This document shows, piece by piece, positions 1 to 7,066 of a DNA stretch of 64,000 nucleotides. Position 1 is the first letter of the stretch. Each line of letters begins with the position of its first letter. This stretch comes from Candidatus Geocrenenecus huangii. GTDB lineage: Archaea > Thermoproteota > Nitrososphaeria_A > Caldarchaeales > Wolframiiraptoraceae. The notes beneath the pieces are model-generated. The model was given only the letters and a program-made list of their open reading frames with translations, did not search any database and was not told the origin of the DNA. A program made the translations under genes and the position numbers. The DNA is taken from the NCBI GenBank assembly GCA_023268155.1, contig JALNKM010000004.1, positions 1-64,000 on the forward strand, in the 5' to 3' direction.

Positions 1-71
1 GACCACATTCTCTGTGCGTGAGAAGCAATCTTAAAAGTTGAGCGCTTAAATTCATTGGGAATGGGTAGGAA

Positions 72-1019
72 GTGGTGAGGCATCCCAGGCCCAAAGTGGT
101 CGTGAGCGAGTGTCTTGGCTTCAGGCCCACCAGATACGATGGTAACATTATCTACGATGAGACAGTTGAAGTCCTGAAAAAATTCGCTGATTTGATCCCA
201 GTGTGCCCTGAGGTCGGAATAGGGTTGGGAATTCCTAGGAACCCCCTAGTGCTTACGAGAAACGGGGATGATGTCTGCCTAGTGGATACTAAGACTGGGG
301 AAGATTTTTCACGCCGCATGAATGGGTTCGCCCATTCATTCATAGCCGACCTTAAGGATGTTGATGGCTTCCTCATGAAATCCAAGAGCCCATCTTGTGG
401 GGTCGGTGATGCGAAGGTCTATGGAAAGGGTTGGGCTGTTGTCGGCAGGTCCGACGGCATTTTCACAAAGCTCATGCGAGAGGCCTTCCCACTCTTGCCG
501 ATTGAAAGCGAGAAGCGTCTGCTGAAATACGAGATAAGGAGGAACTTCTTCACAAAGATCTTCTCGATAGCCGACCTCAGAGAGACCCTTTCGGGGGCCA
601 GACTGAGGGAGCTCGTAGAATTCCATCGGAGGAACAAGTACGTATTGATGCTGTATAGCCCGCATCTTCTCAAGAAGCTTGGCAGGCTGGTGGCTGAGAG
701 GGATCAGAGGGAGCAGCAGGAGTTGAAGAGAGAGTACGGTAGAGCCTTCCTAGAGGCCCTTTCCAGAAATCCGGGAAGAGGCTCATACGCAAATGTCTTC
801 ATGCATCTCTATAGCCACGTCAAGGAGAATTTGGTTGAAAAGGAGAGGAAGTACATATTAGCCCTCATAGAGGGGTATAGGATGCGGAGAGTTCTCCTGA
901 AGACGCTCATAGCGTACTTCAGGGGATTCATATACAGGTTGGGAAACGAGTATCTGGCAGAGCAGAGATTCATAGACCCGTATCCCGAGGAGCTGGAGCA
1001 AATGCGCGAGGACGAGTAA
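72..1019 (+). CDS. DUF523-DUF1722 fusion protein (TudS/YbgA-like)
   Basis: Residues 1 to about 150 match DUF523, whose characterised member TudS is a [4Fe-4S] thiouracil desulfidase. The three family cysteines are visible at C14 (SECLGF), C45 (PVCPEV) and C109 (SKSPSCGVG). Residues from about 185 to 315 resemble DUF1722 (YbgA-like), a helical domain of unknown role that is often fused to DUF523. The 315-residue length is normal for the fusion. The start is GTG, directly followed by a second GTG, with GGTAGGA just upstream. The reading frame looks richer in G+C than the genes after 1.4 kb, so recent transfer is possible. The natural substrate is unknown; desulfidation of a thiolated base is an inference from TudS. 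The family call is firm. Confidence 0.85.
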   Translation: MVRHPRPKVVVSECLGFRPTRYDGNIIYDETVEVLKKFADLIPVCPEVGIGLGIPRNPLVLTRNGDDVCLVDTKTGEDFSRRMNGFAHSFIADLKDVDGFLMKSKSPSCGVGDAKVYGKGWAVVGRSDGIFTKLMREAFPLLPIESEKRLLKYEIRRNFFTKIFSIADLRETLSGARLRELVEFHRRNKYVLMLYSPHLLKKLGRLVAERDQREQQELKREYGRAFLEALSRNPGRGSYANVFMHLYSHVKENLVEKERKYILALIEGYRMRRVLLKTLIAYFRGFIYRLGNEYLAEQRFIDPYPEELEQMREDE

Positions 1020-1438
1020 AAGCCTATATAAAGCCAAAGGTAAAGATGGCTGGAGATTCAAACATATACAGGGAAACTGTAGAAGACTATTCCAAATATT
1101 TGCTGAAGCAATTGCTAAAAAGAGAAGTATTCAATGGCCGCCAAGACTAAGAGATCAAAGGAAGTTGCTGAGGGAATTAATCTATACATTACAAGAGATA
1201 AGGGGGCCTACCTGAGAGCTGGAGCAACAACCTAGCTGGTTTGTTAACTTTTTGTGCCTCAGGTAGGTCCTCAAAGGCCTATCACGAGGTCTGTATACCT
1301 TTAGTACCAGCGGTTGCTTAGACAGCTCTTAGAGTAGGCCTTACATCCCACCACCTATATTTTTTAATTATATATGTTGGCTTTCTTAACCACCATGTTA
1401 ACCTACATTTAATCTTTAAAAGTTAAGATTCTGAGAGG
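1020..1438. other. 419-bp intergenic region with degraded-looking short ORFs
   Basis: No convincing gene is present. Two short overlapping plus-strand frames can be read: ATG 1046 to 1150 (34 codons, beginning MAGDSNIYRETVEDY) and ATG 1134 to 1235 (33 codons, beginning MAAKTKRSKEVAEG). Neither has a family I recognise, and the second starts inside the first. They could be two frames of one broken gene. An inverted repeat lies at 1207-1267. The A+T-rich stretch at 1358-1400 should hold the promoter of the next gene. Confidence 0.4.
1207..1267. repeat. 10-bp inverted repeat with 41-nt loop
   Basis: The arms CCTACCTGAG (1207-1216) and CTCAGGTAGG (1258-1267) are perfectly complementary. The loop contains a T-run (1247-1253). 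It could be an RNA hairpin, a terminator-like element or the remnant of a mobile element. No matching copy was noticed elsewhere in the window. Confidence 0.5.
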
Positions 1439-2164
1439 ATGAATGACATGGGCGAAGTTATTAGAGGTATACCTAGATCCCACATTATGATTGTTAGTTT
1501 ACTTCCATTAGTTTTAAACATTTTTCTCACTCCGTATATGATAATCTCTTTATTATCGTTGGATGAATTTCTCAGGGACCCGGTTTACTACATATATAAC
1601 TATGGACCCGTACTATGGTCAGCATATCATGTTCTCCTAACTATGTTGGTGTGGTATTTCGTTAAGAGAGAAGGAGGAGCATTTAAAGAGATTATCGGGA
1701 GTGTGAGAGGGGCTTCAACTTCAAGCATGGTCATCGTCATATCCTTGACGGCATTCTCGATGATATGGTTCCAAGTAGTTGAGCCGGCAGTAACTAATCT
1801 ATTTCTTGGAGCAGGTTACATGGAGCAGATTATAACTTCGTTCAAGAAGATGTCTTTCAGCATATTTCTATACTCGGTAATCATAACTTCATTGACCGCT
1901 GGAGTATGTGAAGAGATTATCTGGAGAGGTTATCTACAAACTAGGTTACAGCGTACGCTTGGTGGAAGACTCTATAGAGCTATAGCTATTCAAGCCTTAT
2001 TATTCGGACTATGGCATGGGCTATCTATTCACGCCATATTCACAGCTGTATTCGGATATCTGTATGGTTTTATCTACGCTAGAACTAAGAGATTAACCCC
2101 AATTATCGTGAGCCATTGGTTAGGAGACATCTTAGGATTTAACATCATGTATTACATAATGTAA
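1439..2164 (+). CDS. CPBP-family intramembrane metalloprotease (CAAX/Abi type)
   Basis: This is a polytopic membrane protein of 241 residues. It carries the three motifs of the CPBP (Rce1/Abi) family: CEEIIWRGYL with E158, E159 and R163; H193 in FGLWHGLS; and H226 in VSHWLGD. In Rce1 homologues these glutamates and histidines form the zinc-type active site inside the membrane. N-terminal hydrophobic segments lie at about 15-40 and 58-75, with more after residue 97. The start ATG follows GAGAGG closely; a second ATG lies at 1448. Prokaryotic members act in bacteriocin self-immunity or process unknown membrane substrates, and nothing in the neighbourhood shows the target here. The family assignment is solid and the role is unknown. 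Confidence 0.85.
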   Translation: MNDMGEVIRGIPRSHIMIVSLLPLVLNIFLTPYMIISLLSLDEFLRDPVYYIYNYGPVLWSAYHVLLTMLVWYFVKREGGAFKEIIGSVRGASTSSMVIVISLTAFSMIWFQVVEPAVTNLFLGAGYMEQIITSFKKMSFSIFLYSVIITSLTAGVCEEIIWRGYLQTRLQRTLGGRLYRAIAIQALLFGLWHGLSIHAIFTAVFGYLYGFIYARTKRLTPIIVSHWLGDILGFNIMYYIM

Positions 2165-2288
2165 TAAAAGAAACATTCTAAATGGAAGCTCATACACTAT
2201 TTCAATTAAATGGCTTTGGGGCTACAAGATTGATCGTTTAAATGTAGCGTCATCGACTGGGAGCACCTATATACGGGTTTTAGCATGT

Positions 2289-2804
2289 TCAAGCTGCTAT
2301 GTTCTTCTTCTCAGAGATCCTTGATATAGTAAGTGTATAGTTCTTTGGCAGTTTCTTAGAAGCTAGTTCTAATGCTTCTTTAGCTGTTTGAACCCAGTTT
2401 TCGTATGTTAATACTCTTAGGACCGGCTCACCCGATGATACTTGTGCTGCTCTACCTACTGGTTTACCGAAGGCCCTCCTCATACCCTCCTGTAGTCTAT
2501 CAGCATGTGCTCCGAAGATCATCTTGTTCTCTCTCAATACGTGATGTGGATGTGCTTTAATCTCTAAGAAGTAGTTTCCCTCTCCTGCTTTCCTAGACAA
2601 GTATTTATCTGCAGTGATTCTCGCAGATTCTAGCGATACATCTCTTATCTGCATGTCTTCTTTAGCTACTAGAAGTAGTTCATGGGTATAGTCTTCTTTA
2701 TAGACGCCCATAGCGTATCTGTTTATCCTAGAGCGGGGAGCACCATGAATATAATCACTCCTAGTGTAGGGTCTCTCTACAGATCTCCAATTCTTAGCCT
2801 TCAT
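2289..2804 (-). CDS. rpl10e: 50S ribosomal protein L10e (uL16 family)
   Basis: This is the archaeal/eukaryotic L10e, equivalent to bacterial L16. It binds 23S rRNA near the peptidyl transferase centre and the A-site tRNA. Diagnostic stretches are RPYTRSDYIHGAP, the PHHVLRENKM segment, GAHADRLQEGMRRAFGKPVG and the start of the C-terminal part. The frame can be extended to ATG 2840, but the extra 12 residues (MLKWWFSLHGLG) have no counterpart in the family. Starting at ATG 2804 (MKAKNWRSVERPYTR) fits the usual N-terminus, so I use that. The gene follows ksgA on the same strand, with its own box A overlapping the ksgA stop. Confidence 0.93.
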   Translation of the reverse strand: MKAKNWRSVERPYTRSDYIHGAPRSRINRYAMGVYKEDYTHELLLVAKEDMQIRDVSLESARITADKYLSRKAGEGNYFLEIKAHPHHVLRENKMIFGAHADRLQEGMRRAFGKPVGRAAQVSSGEPVLRVLTYENWVQTAKEALELASKKLPKNYTLTISRISEKKNIAA

Positions 2805-2871
2805 TCCAAGACCATGCAGAGAAAACCACCATTTAAGCATATGCTATGAAATGGACACTGTTCTAGTAACG

Positions 2872-2882
2872 TCTATTTAAAA
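2872..2882 (-). promoter_or_regulatory. Probable box A promoter of rpl10e
   Basis: Read on the minus strand, the sequence TTTTAAATAG lies about 36 bp upstream of ATG 2840 and 72 bp upstream of ATG 2804. This places a transcription start near 2852. A weaker CTTAAATGG at about 2830-2838 would instead place the start close to ATG 2804. Which one is used would decide the start codon. Confidence 0.45.
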
Positions 2883-3677
2883 CGTCATAAATTTATTAGA
2901 GACCGGATTGCCATTCTTCTTCAACTGGATTATCATTTCTACACATTTGTAGAGTGTATAAGGCTCTATACGAAAAACTCTTTCATTTAATAATTCTCCT
3001 GGAATACTGCCTTCTATTTCTCCAAAGTTTATTTCAAGTCTCTCTAATACTTGCTCGATAGCATTCTTCAACTTCTTCATCTTATGAGTAAACAATAACT
3101 TGACTAGACCTAATTCTTCTCCTGGTATTATTTGCTCTTCTTTCCTCTCCATAAGGATTATTACTGAATCCACTTTGGGCATAGGTTTAAACAAGTTTCT
3201 AGGAACTTCTTCAACGATCCTGCACCTATAGAATAAGTTTGCCAAGAAAGAAGTGTATACGTATTTCTTGGTTCCCGGAGGCGAGATAATCTTCTCAGCG
3301 AATTCTTTCTGTAGAGTTAATACTATTCTCTCAGGCAAATTTACTACGATCCAGTGCATAAGCTTCGTAGAGATTTGATAAGGTGGATTTGAAACGACCT
3401 TATTAAATCCCTTTACCTCATCTTTCACCTCCAATATGTCTCCATTGACTAGTTCAACATTATTATACATGTCTAGTCTCCTAGATGCTTCCTCCACCAA
3501 TTTTCGGTCTATCTCGACTGCTATGACTTTGCTGGCTCTTTCCGCTATCCTCCATGTAAGTTCTCCTGTTCCAGCCCCGACCTCTAAGACTACGTCTTTC
3601 TTTGAGATTTCTCCATACTCTACAAGTCTATCTAAAAGATGAGGATCTACTAAGAGATGCTGACCTAACTTTCTCAT
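2877..3677 (-). CDS. rsmA: 16S rRNA adenine N6-dimethyltransferase KsgA/Dim1
   Basis: This enzyme dimethylates the two adjacent adenines in the 3'-terminal hairpin of 16S rRNA, using S-adenosylmethionine, late in small-subunit assembly. The N-terminal LGQHLL motif is followed by the SAM-binding LEVGAGTGELTWRIAE, the acidic VIAVEIDRKL, NGDILEV and the catalytic SNPPYQIST. The 266-residue length is normal for archaeal Dim1. Its start overlaps the end of the DUF655 gene by 4 nt (ATGA), which implies translational coupling. It is part of the widely conserved archaeal L21e-Rpb4-DUF655-KsgA operon, which supports the call strongly. Confidence 0.95.
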   Translation of the reverse strand: MRKLGQHLLVDPHLLDRLVEYGEISKKDVVLEVGAGTGELTWRIAERASKVIAVEIDRKLVEEASRRLDMYNNVELVNGDILEVKDEVKGFNKVVSNPPYQISTKLMHWIVVNLPERIVLTLQKEFAEKIISPPGTKKYVYTSFLANLFYRCRIVEEVPRNLFKPMPKVDSVIILMERKEEQIIPGEELGLVKLLFTHKMKKLKNAIEQVLERLEINFGEIEGSIPGELLNERVFRIEPYTLYKCVEMIIQLKKNGNPVSNKFMTF

Positions 3678-4267
3678 AATTGTCTTAGTTGACTGACCGG
3701 TTCTCTAACGAACATCCTATACCTCTCCTCTGTATTCATTAACTCATACAGTATCCTATTGACCAATGCCTTAACAGGGTCTTGTAGGCCAACCCGTTTT
3801 CTTAAATCTTCGTAACTTACGAATGGTTGCACCTCTCTTTCTTCCAGAATCTTCATAGCGATCTTCTTACCTATTCCTGGGATTAGCTCTAGAGCATGCA
3901 TTCTAGGAGTTACAGGTGTAGAGTTGTTGAAGAAATCGATGAATCTGGCTTCATCTGTTTCAACTATCTTTCTAATGACGTTAGGTAACTCGTTTTTAGC
4001 ATTCTGCGTTAACTCGTCGTATCTTATTCTTCTGATTATTCTCAATATGTTTTTTGGAATATCTCTCCCAATGTATATTCTTATACTTATCATCGGTTTA
4101 TGTTTCTCGTTGATGGCGGCTTCTAGAAGTGTGAAGAATTGTTCTCCCAGTAATTGTGCAATTGATTCATGTCTGCCTATCGGTATGCCGTGCTGTAGCA
4201 GTTGACGTTGAGGTGAGAATATGTCTAATACGTATGCAAAATCCTCATACTTCTTCTGCTTATACAA
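3674..4267 (-). CDS. DUF655 helix-hairpin-helix protein
   Basis: This 197-residue archaeal DUF655 protein has an N-terminal beta-rich part (about 1-100) containing YEDFAYVLDIFSPQRQ. A helix-hairpin-helix follows at about 122-145 (LELIPGIGKKIAMKILEERE), a motif that usually binds nucleic acid backbone. It sits between rpoF and ksgA and overlaps ksgA by 4 nt. The constant position next to ribosome-maturation and transcription genes suggests an RNA-related job, but no activity is established for the family as far as I know. Confidence 0.9.
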   Translation of the reverse strand: MYKQKKYEDFAYVLDIFSPQRQLLQHGIPIGRHESIAQLLGEQFFTLLEAAINEKHKPMISIRIYIGRDIPKNILRIIRRIRYDELTQNAKNELPNVIRKIVETDEARFIDFFNNSTPVTPRMHALELIPGIGKKIAMKILEEREVQPFVSYEDLRKRVGLQDPVKALVNRILYELMNTEERYRMFVREPVSQLRQL

Positions 4268-4305
4268 ATATCCTCACATCCATCTAGATATATTCTTAAT
4301 TAAGA

Positions 4306-4665
4306 CTACTCTCTTTCTTCTTCCATAAGATACTTCTTGATTAGATTAACTATAGCTTCTAGTTTATCTTCCGAGAATAAGATAAATGATACGAGACGTT
4401 TATAGCCACTTAAAATAGAACGTAGTTCTTCTATGTTGGTTGGACATATATCTACTATCTGTACTGCTTCTTCTCGTGTTAACTCGAATTTCGACATAAG
4501 TTCTTCTATGAGCTGCCTAGCTCTACTGGGGGAAAGCTTAGAATATTTTCTAACATACTCTAAGACTCTGAGCTGCATAGCGTCTAGTCTTTCTTGTTTC
4601 TGTTCAAGAAGCTCTTTTACTTCTGGTAAAGATAAAGGCGTTTGTTGAATGATCTTCTTAGACAT
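4306..4665 (-). CDS. rpoF: DNA-directed RNA polymerase subunit Rpb4/RpoF
   Basis: This 119-residue protein matches archaeal RpoF. With RpoE (Rpb7) it forms the stalk of RNA polymerase, which helps open-complex formation and binds nascent RNA. The N-terminal LSLPEVKELLEQKQE helix, the long helices with LSPSRARQLIEELM, and the C-terminal HRDC-like part (LTREEAVQIVDICPTNIEEL) are typical. It starts 4 nt after the L21e stop, so the two are co-transcribed. The Rpb7 partner is not in the window. Confidence 0.93.
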   Translation of the reverse strand: MSKKIIQQTPLSLPEVKELLEQKQERLDAMQLRVLEYVRKYSKLSPSRARQLIEELMSKFELTREEAVQIVDICPTNIEELRSILSGYKRLVSFILFSEDKLEAIVNLIKKYLMEEERE

Positions 4666-4669
4666 TTAT

Positions 4670-4963
4670 TCACCCGCTCCACTTAACAAGATGGTCAGGT
4701 AAAACAACTATTTGTTTTAATTTTTCTTTTAATGATACAGAGACGAGATATGCTTTACCACGTTTACCAACTATCTCCCCTATTTTACCATGGTATCTTC
4801 TATGGGGGGAACCCTTATGTACTGATGGATTGATCTTTATCACTACCTTATCTCCACGCTTAAATTCTGTTAAATAGATCTCAGGGTTATAGCCTTGTCT
4901 AACCCCCCTAGGCTTAGTAAGTATACTTCTCGACTTATATCTAAATCCTTTAGATTTCGGCAT
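4670..4963 (-). CDS. rpl21e: 50S ribosomal protein L21e
   Basis: This 97-residue protein starts MPKSKGFRYKSRSILTK and contains GDKVVIKINPSVHKG, PHRRYHGKIGEIVGKRG and a basic C-terminal strand, all typical of archaeal L21e. It is a large-subunit protein near the 5S rRNA region. It is the first gene of the L21e-rpoF-DUF655-ksgA operon. Its start lies 61 bp downstream of the JAMM protease stop on the same strand, and a box A sits in that gap, so the operon probably has its own promoter. Confidence 0.95.
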   Translation of the reverse strand: MPKSKGFRYKSRSILTKPRGVRQGYNPEIYLTEFKRGDKVVIKINPSVHKGSPHRRYHGKIGEIVGKRGKAYLVSVSLKEKLKQIVVLPDHLVKWSG

Positions 4964-4993
4964 TTTTCATTCAGTTTTACAATGTTTTACTTA

Positions 4994-5001
4994 CTTAAAA
5001 A
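4994..5001 (-). promoter_or_regulatory. Probable box A promoter of the rpl21e operon
   Basis: On the minus strand TTTTTAAG lies about 35 bp before the L21e ATG. A start near 4972 would give a very short leader, as is common in archaea. It sits within the 61-bp gap behind the JAMM gene. Confidence 0.45.
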
Positions 5002-5024
5002 TCTTAAAAGTAGGGATAAAATGT

Positions 5025-5660
5025 TTACTTCTCTTGATAGAAAGGCATGAATTTATCTTTTAGCTTCTTAATTCTTTCCCCTAAACCTGAGAAACCTGTA
5101 AACTTGTAGTTTTCGGGTTCCTGCAGTTCAGGAGGTTGAATAAAGAATAGTTCCACTGTATCCATTCCCCTTATAGTACTTTCTATTACCTTCTTTCTCT
5201 GTATACCTATCGAGGCCCTCAAGGGTATTACCCTTCCCTGCTTATCTATGTGGAATACCTTAAACTTTAGATCTACAAGTTTTCTAGTCTTAGCGTATTC
5301 GAGTGGATCGATGACCATGGCGACTGCTTTGGGGAACATCATCTGATATCTCTTCTGCGTTTGTATATCTATTGTCGATAAGAAGAGGTCGAAGCCTGGA
5401 TGTGAATGATACCATCCTACAATATATAGTCCAGGTCTCTCTCTCGAAAGCCACTCGAAAGTAGCGGCCATAACTTCTTCATCTAGATATACAAATGCTG
5501 AAGAAGCTTTCTGGTTTCCTGATATAGCATCCCATATCTCTAACACATCTTGTTTCTTTTCATATCGTCCAATTAATAGTCCTGCCACTTCTCTTTCGAG
5601 ATCCATTAAAGTATACTTTACAGCCTTGCCTAATGCTAGAGGATAGATCCTCACTCTCAA
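5025..5660 (-). CDS. Rpn11-like JAMM/MPN+ metalloprotease (predicted deubiquitinase)
   Basis: This is a zinc isopeptidase of the MPN+/JAMM family with every active-site residue: E24 in EVAGLLIG, then HSHPGFDLFLSTID with H85, H87, S95 and D98 in the exact H-x-H-x7-S-x2-D spacing. Eukaryotic Rpn11 uses this site to remove ubiquitin at the proteasome lid. Residues 120-211 form a C-terminal extension resembling the region after the MPN domain in Rpn11/CSN5. It is divergent from the Ubl gene across a 319-bp spacer. The Ubl ends with four residues after its Gly-Gly, so processing the Ubl precursor and removing it from targets is the natural inference. The start is TTG 5660; GTG 5654 is an alternative. 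The protease family is certain and the substrate is inferred. Confidence 0.9.
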   Translation of the reverse strand: MRVRIYPLALGKAVKYTLMDLEREVAGLLIGRYEKKQDVLEIWDAISGNQKASSAFVYLDEEVMAATFEWLSRERPGLYIVGWYHSHPGFDLFLSTIDIQTQKRYQMMFPKAVAMVIDPLEYAKTRKLVDLKFKVFHIDKQGRVIPLRASIGIQRKKVIESTIRGMDTVELFFIQPPELQEPENYKFTGFSGLGERIKKLKDKFMPFYQEK

Positions 5661-5877
5661 CTCTTCTCTACACTCTAGGAAATGCTCTAAAATATAATTG
5701 TTATCTAATTAGCTTCTTTAACAGAGAAGGAATATGTATTTTTAGCAAATACAATCTCCTATGCACAACTCTTCTACAAGGATACATCCCTGTAAGTTAA
5801 GTGTTGATGAGTAGTAAGAAGATTCAAGGTTAGAAACCCGAGCAATCTTGTCTAATATATCTTGATTGTAGGTTCGC

Positions 5878-5923
5878 CGAGTATTTCTATAAGCATTTTC
5901 TAGGAATTCTCGTAGAATACTCG
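5878..5923. repeat. Imperfect inverted repeat upstream of the Ubl promoter
   Basis: The arms CGAGTATTTCTA (5878-5889) and TAGAATACTCG (5913-5923) pair over 11 positions with one extra T, separated by 23 nt. The repeat ends 11 bp before the Ubl box A. The position suits a regulator site or a transcript-end hairpin for a minus-strand RNA. The rest of the 319-bp spacer (5661-5979) holds no credible ORF. Confidence 0.5.
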
Positions 5924-5934
5924 AGATACAAATG

Positions 5935-5944
5935 TTTATATATA
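5935..5944 (+). promoter_or_regulatory. Box A promoter of the Ubl gene
   Basis: TTTATATATA, a near-ideal archaeal TATA box, lies 45 bp before the Ubl ATG. A start near 5965 would give a leader of about 15 nt that includes the GGAGAGAAGG ribosome-binding site at about 5966-5975. Confidence 0.7.
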
Positions 5945-5979
5945 GTGGATAAACAGAAAATTCTAGGAGAGAAGGTTTA

Positions 5980-6228
5980 ATGAAGATTAAGGTCGTTCCT
6001 GCAGTGGGTGGTGGAAGCCCGATAGAATTAGAAGTTTCACCTACAACAACTATTGGAGCTATAAGAGCAAAAGTATGCGCTATGAAGAAGCTCCCCCCTG
6101 ATACTACGAGACTTACATTCAGAGGTAGGGCACTAAAAGATACTGAGACACTTCAGGATATAGGTGTGGAAGACGGAGACAAGCTCGTATTGATAACGAG
6201 GACTGTAGGAGGAGTATATGTAGAGTAA
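5980..6228 (+). CDS. Ubiquitin-like protein with Gly-Gly and short C-terminal tail
   Basis: This 82-residue beta-grasp protein aligns along its whole length with ubiquitin. Examples are IGAIRAKVCAMKKLPPDTT (ubiquitin helix and PPDQQ turn), RLTFRGRALKDTETLQDIGV and the final strand ending TRTVGG at G77-G78. Four residues (VYVE) follow the Gly-Gly, so it is a precursor that must be trimmed before activation. By alignment, ubiquitin K48 corresponds to R50, K63 to D65 and I44 to T46; a lysine is kept at the K29 position (K31). It has a strong box A and ribosome-binding site. E2 lies downstream on the same strand and the JAMM protease is divergent. The ubiquitin-type fold is clear; conjugation to proteins is inferred. 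Confidence 0.93.
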   Translation: MKIKVVPAVGGGSPIELEVSPTTTIGAIRAKVCAMKKLPPDTTRLTFRGRALKDTETLQDIGVEDGDKLVLITRTVGGVYVE

Positions 6229-6366
6229 GATATTGAAGGACAGAACGTCTATCTAGAATAACCTCGTAAGAACGATTCACTGATGTATTAAAGTGACGTA
6301 TGAAATTCGAGAGTACTCATAGAAAACACATATTGGTAAAACATGGAAAGATGGTTACCGAATAGG

Positions 6367-6380
6367 GTATAAGTATTAAT
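6367..6380 (+). promoter_or_regulatory. Possible box A promoter of the E2-like gene
   Basis: GTATAAGTATTAAT lies about 45 bp before the E2 start codon, a suitable distance for a short-leader transcript. The 192-bp gap between Ubl and E2 and this element suggest that E2 can be transcribed separately from Ubl. Confidence 0.4.
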
Positions 6381-6420
6381 CCAGGATTGTTAAGATCTAG
6401 ATTTTAGATGGAGGGACCTA

Positions 6421-6903
6421 ATGATGGATGCTGAGCTTCCAGAGCTCCTCTGGTATAAGAGGTTGGCCCTCGAGTATAAGCTGGTACACGAGCATGAACC
6501 CCTTTTCGATGTTGTTGATGGTGATTTAACACATTATAGAGGAGTGATTATCGGTGAAGGACTATATGAAGGTGGATACTTTAAAGTAGAGATACTTATC
6601 CCTCGCACTTTCCCATATACTCCACCAGACGTCGTATGGTGGACACGTATATGGCATCCTAACTTTACAGATGAAGTTCCAGCTAGAGTATGCGAATCAA
6701 TACTGAAAGAAGATTGGTCCCCCTCTCTCCACGTGATAACGTTGATAGAGACTCTTAGAAACCTGTTAAACAATCCAAACCCCGAAGATCCTTTGAACAC
6801 TATCGCAGCGATGGAGATGAAGTTTAGACCCGATATATTCGAAGCGAGAGTTAAGCAGTATCTCGAGCTGTTCGCAAGACCTGAACAAGCCTTAACGAGA
6901 TAG
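6421..6903 (+). CDS. E2-like ubiquitin-conjugating enzyme
   Basis: This UBC-fold protein has 160 residues. The beta-sheet region (YFKVEILIPRTFPYTPPDVV, residues 53-72) precedes the HPN motif (H79-P80-N81) and the predicted catalytic C91 in ARVCESIL. The typical WSPSLHVITLIETLRNLL helix and NPNPEDPLN follow. HPN to cysteine is ten residues, two more than in most eukaryotic E2s. C91 should carry the Ubl as a thioester. The start is ATG 6421 or the next ATG at 6424, behind a good GGAGGG (6409-6414). No E1-like adenylating enzyme or RING protein is encoded next to it, unlike the compact cluster described for Ca. Caldiarchaeum; hypC follows instead. Confidence 0.92.
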   Translation: MMDAELPELLWYKRLALEYKLVHEHEPLFDVVDGDLTHYRGVIIGEGLYEGGYFKVEILIPRTFPYTPPDVVWWTRIWHPNFTDEVPARVCESILKEDWSPSLHVITLIETLRNLLNNPNPEDPLNTIAAMEMKFRPDIFEARVKQYLELFARPEQALTR

Positions 6904-7030
6904 ACCTCTGTGGTAGTTTATCTATTTCACATTTAATCCGAGATTTAGAAATAGCCAAAATAGCGTATCATCATCGCTGGAGAATGATGCTCAATTAATA
7001 AAAGGTACGATAGTGTAGGTTGTAGCTTTA

Positions 7031-7065
7031 TGTTTTTAAATTCTATCCTACAATACTTATTGTAG
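7031..7065 (+). promoter_or_regulatory. hypC promoter with palindromic operator candidate
   Basis: GTTTTTAAAT (7032-7041) is a probable box A. Just downstream, CTACAAT (7048-7054) and ATTGTAG (7059-7065) form a perfect 7-bp inverted repeat with a 4-bp spacer, covering the predicted transcription start and ending one base before the hypC ATG. This is the classic place for an archaeal repressor. NikR, encoded 10 kb downstream, is one candidate. That link is conjecture. Confidence 0.5.
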
Positions 7066-7066
7066 A

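Noticed and set aside
6904-7066. Search for an E1 or RING gene right after E2
   Set aside because: The 163-bp gap has no ORF of useful length, and the next gene is clearly hypC.
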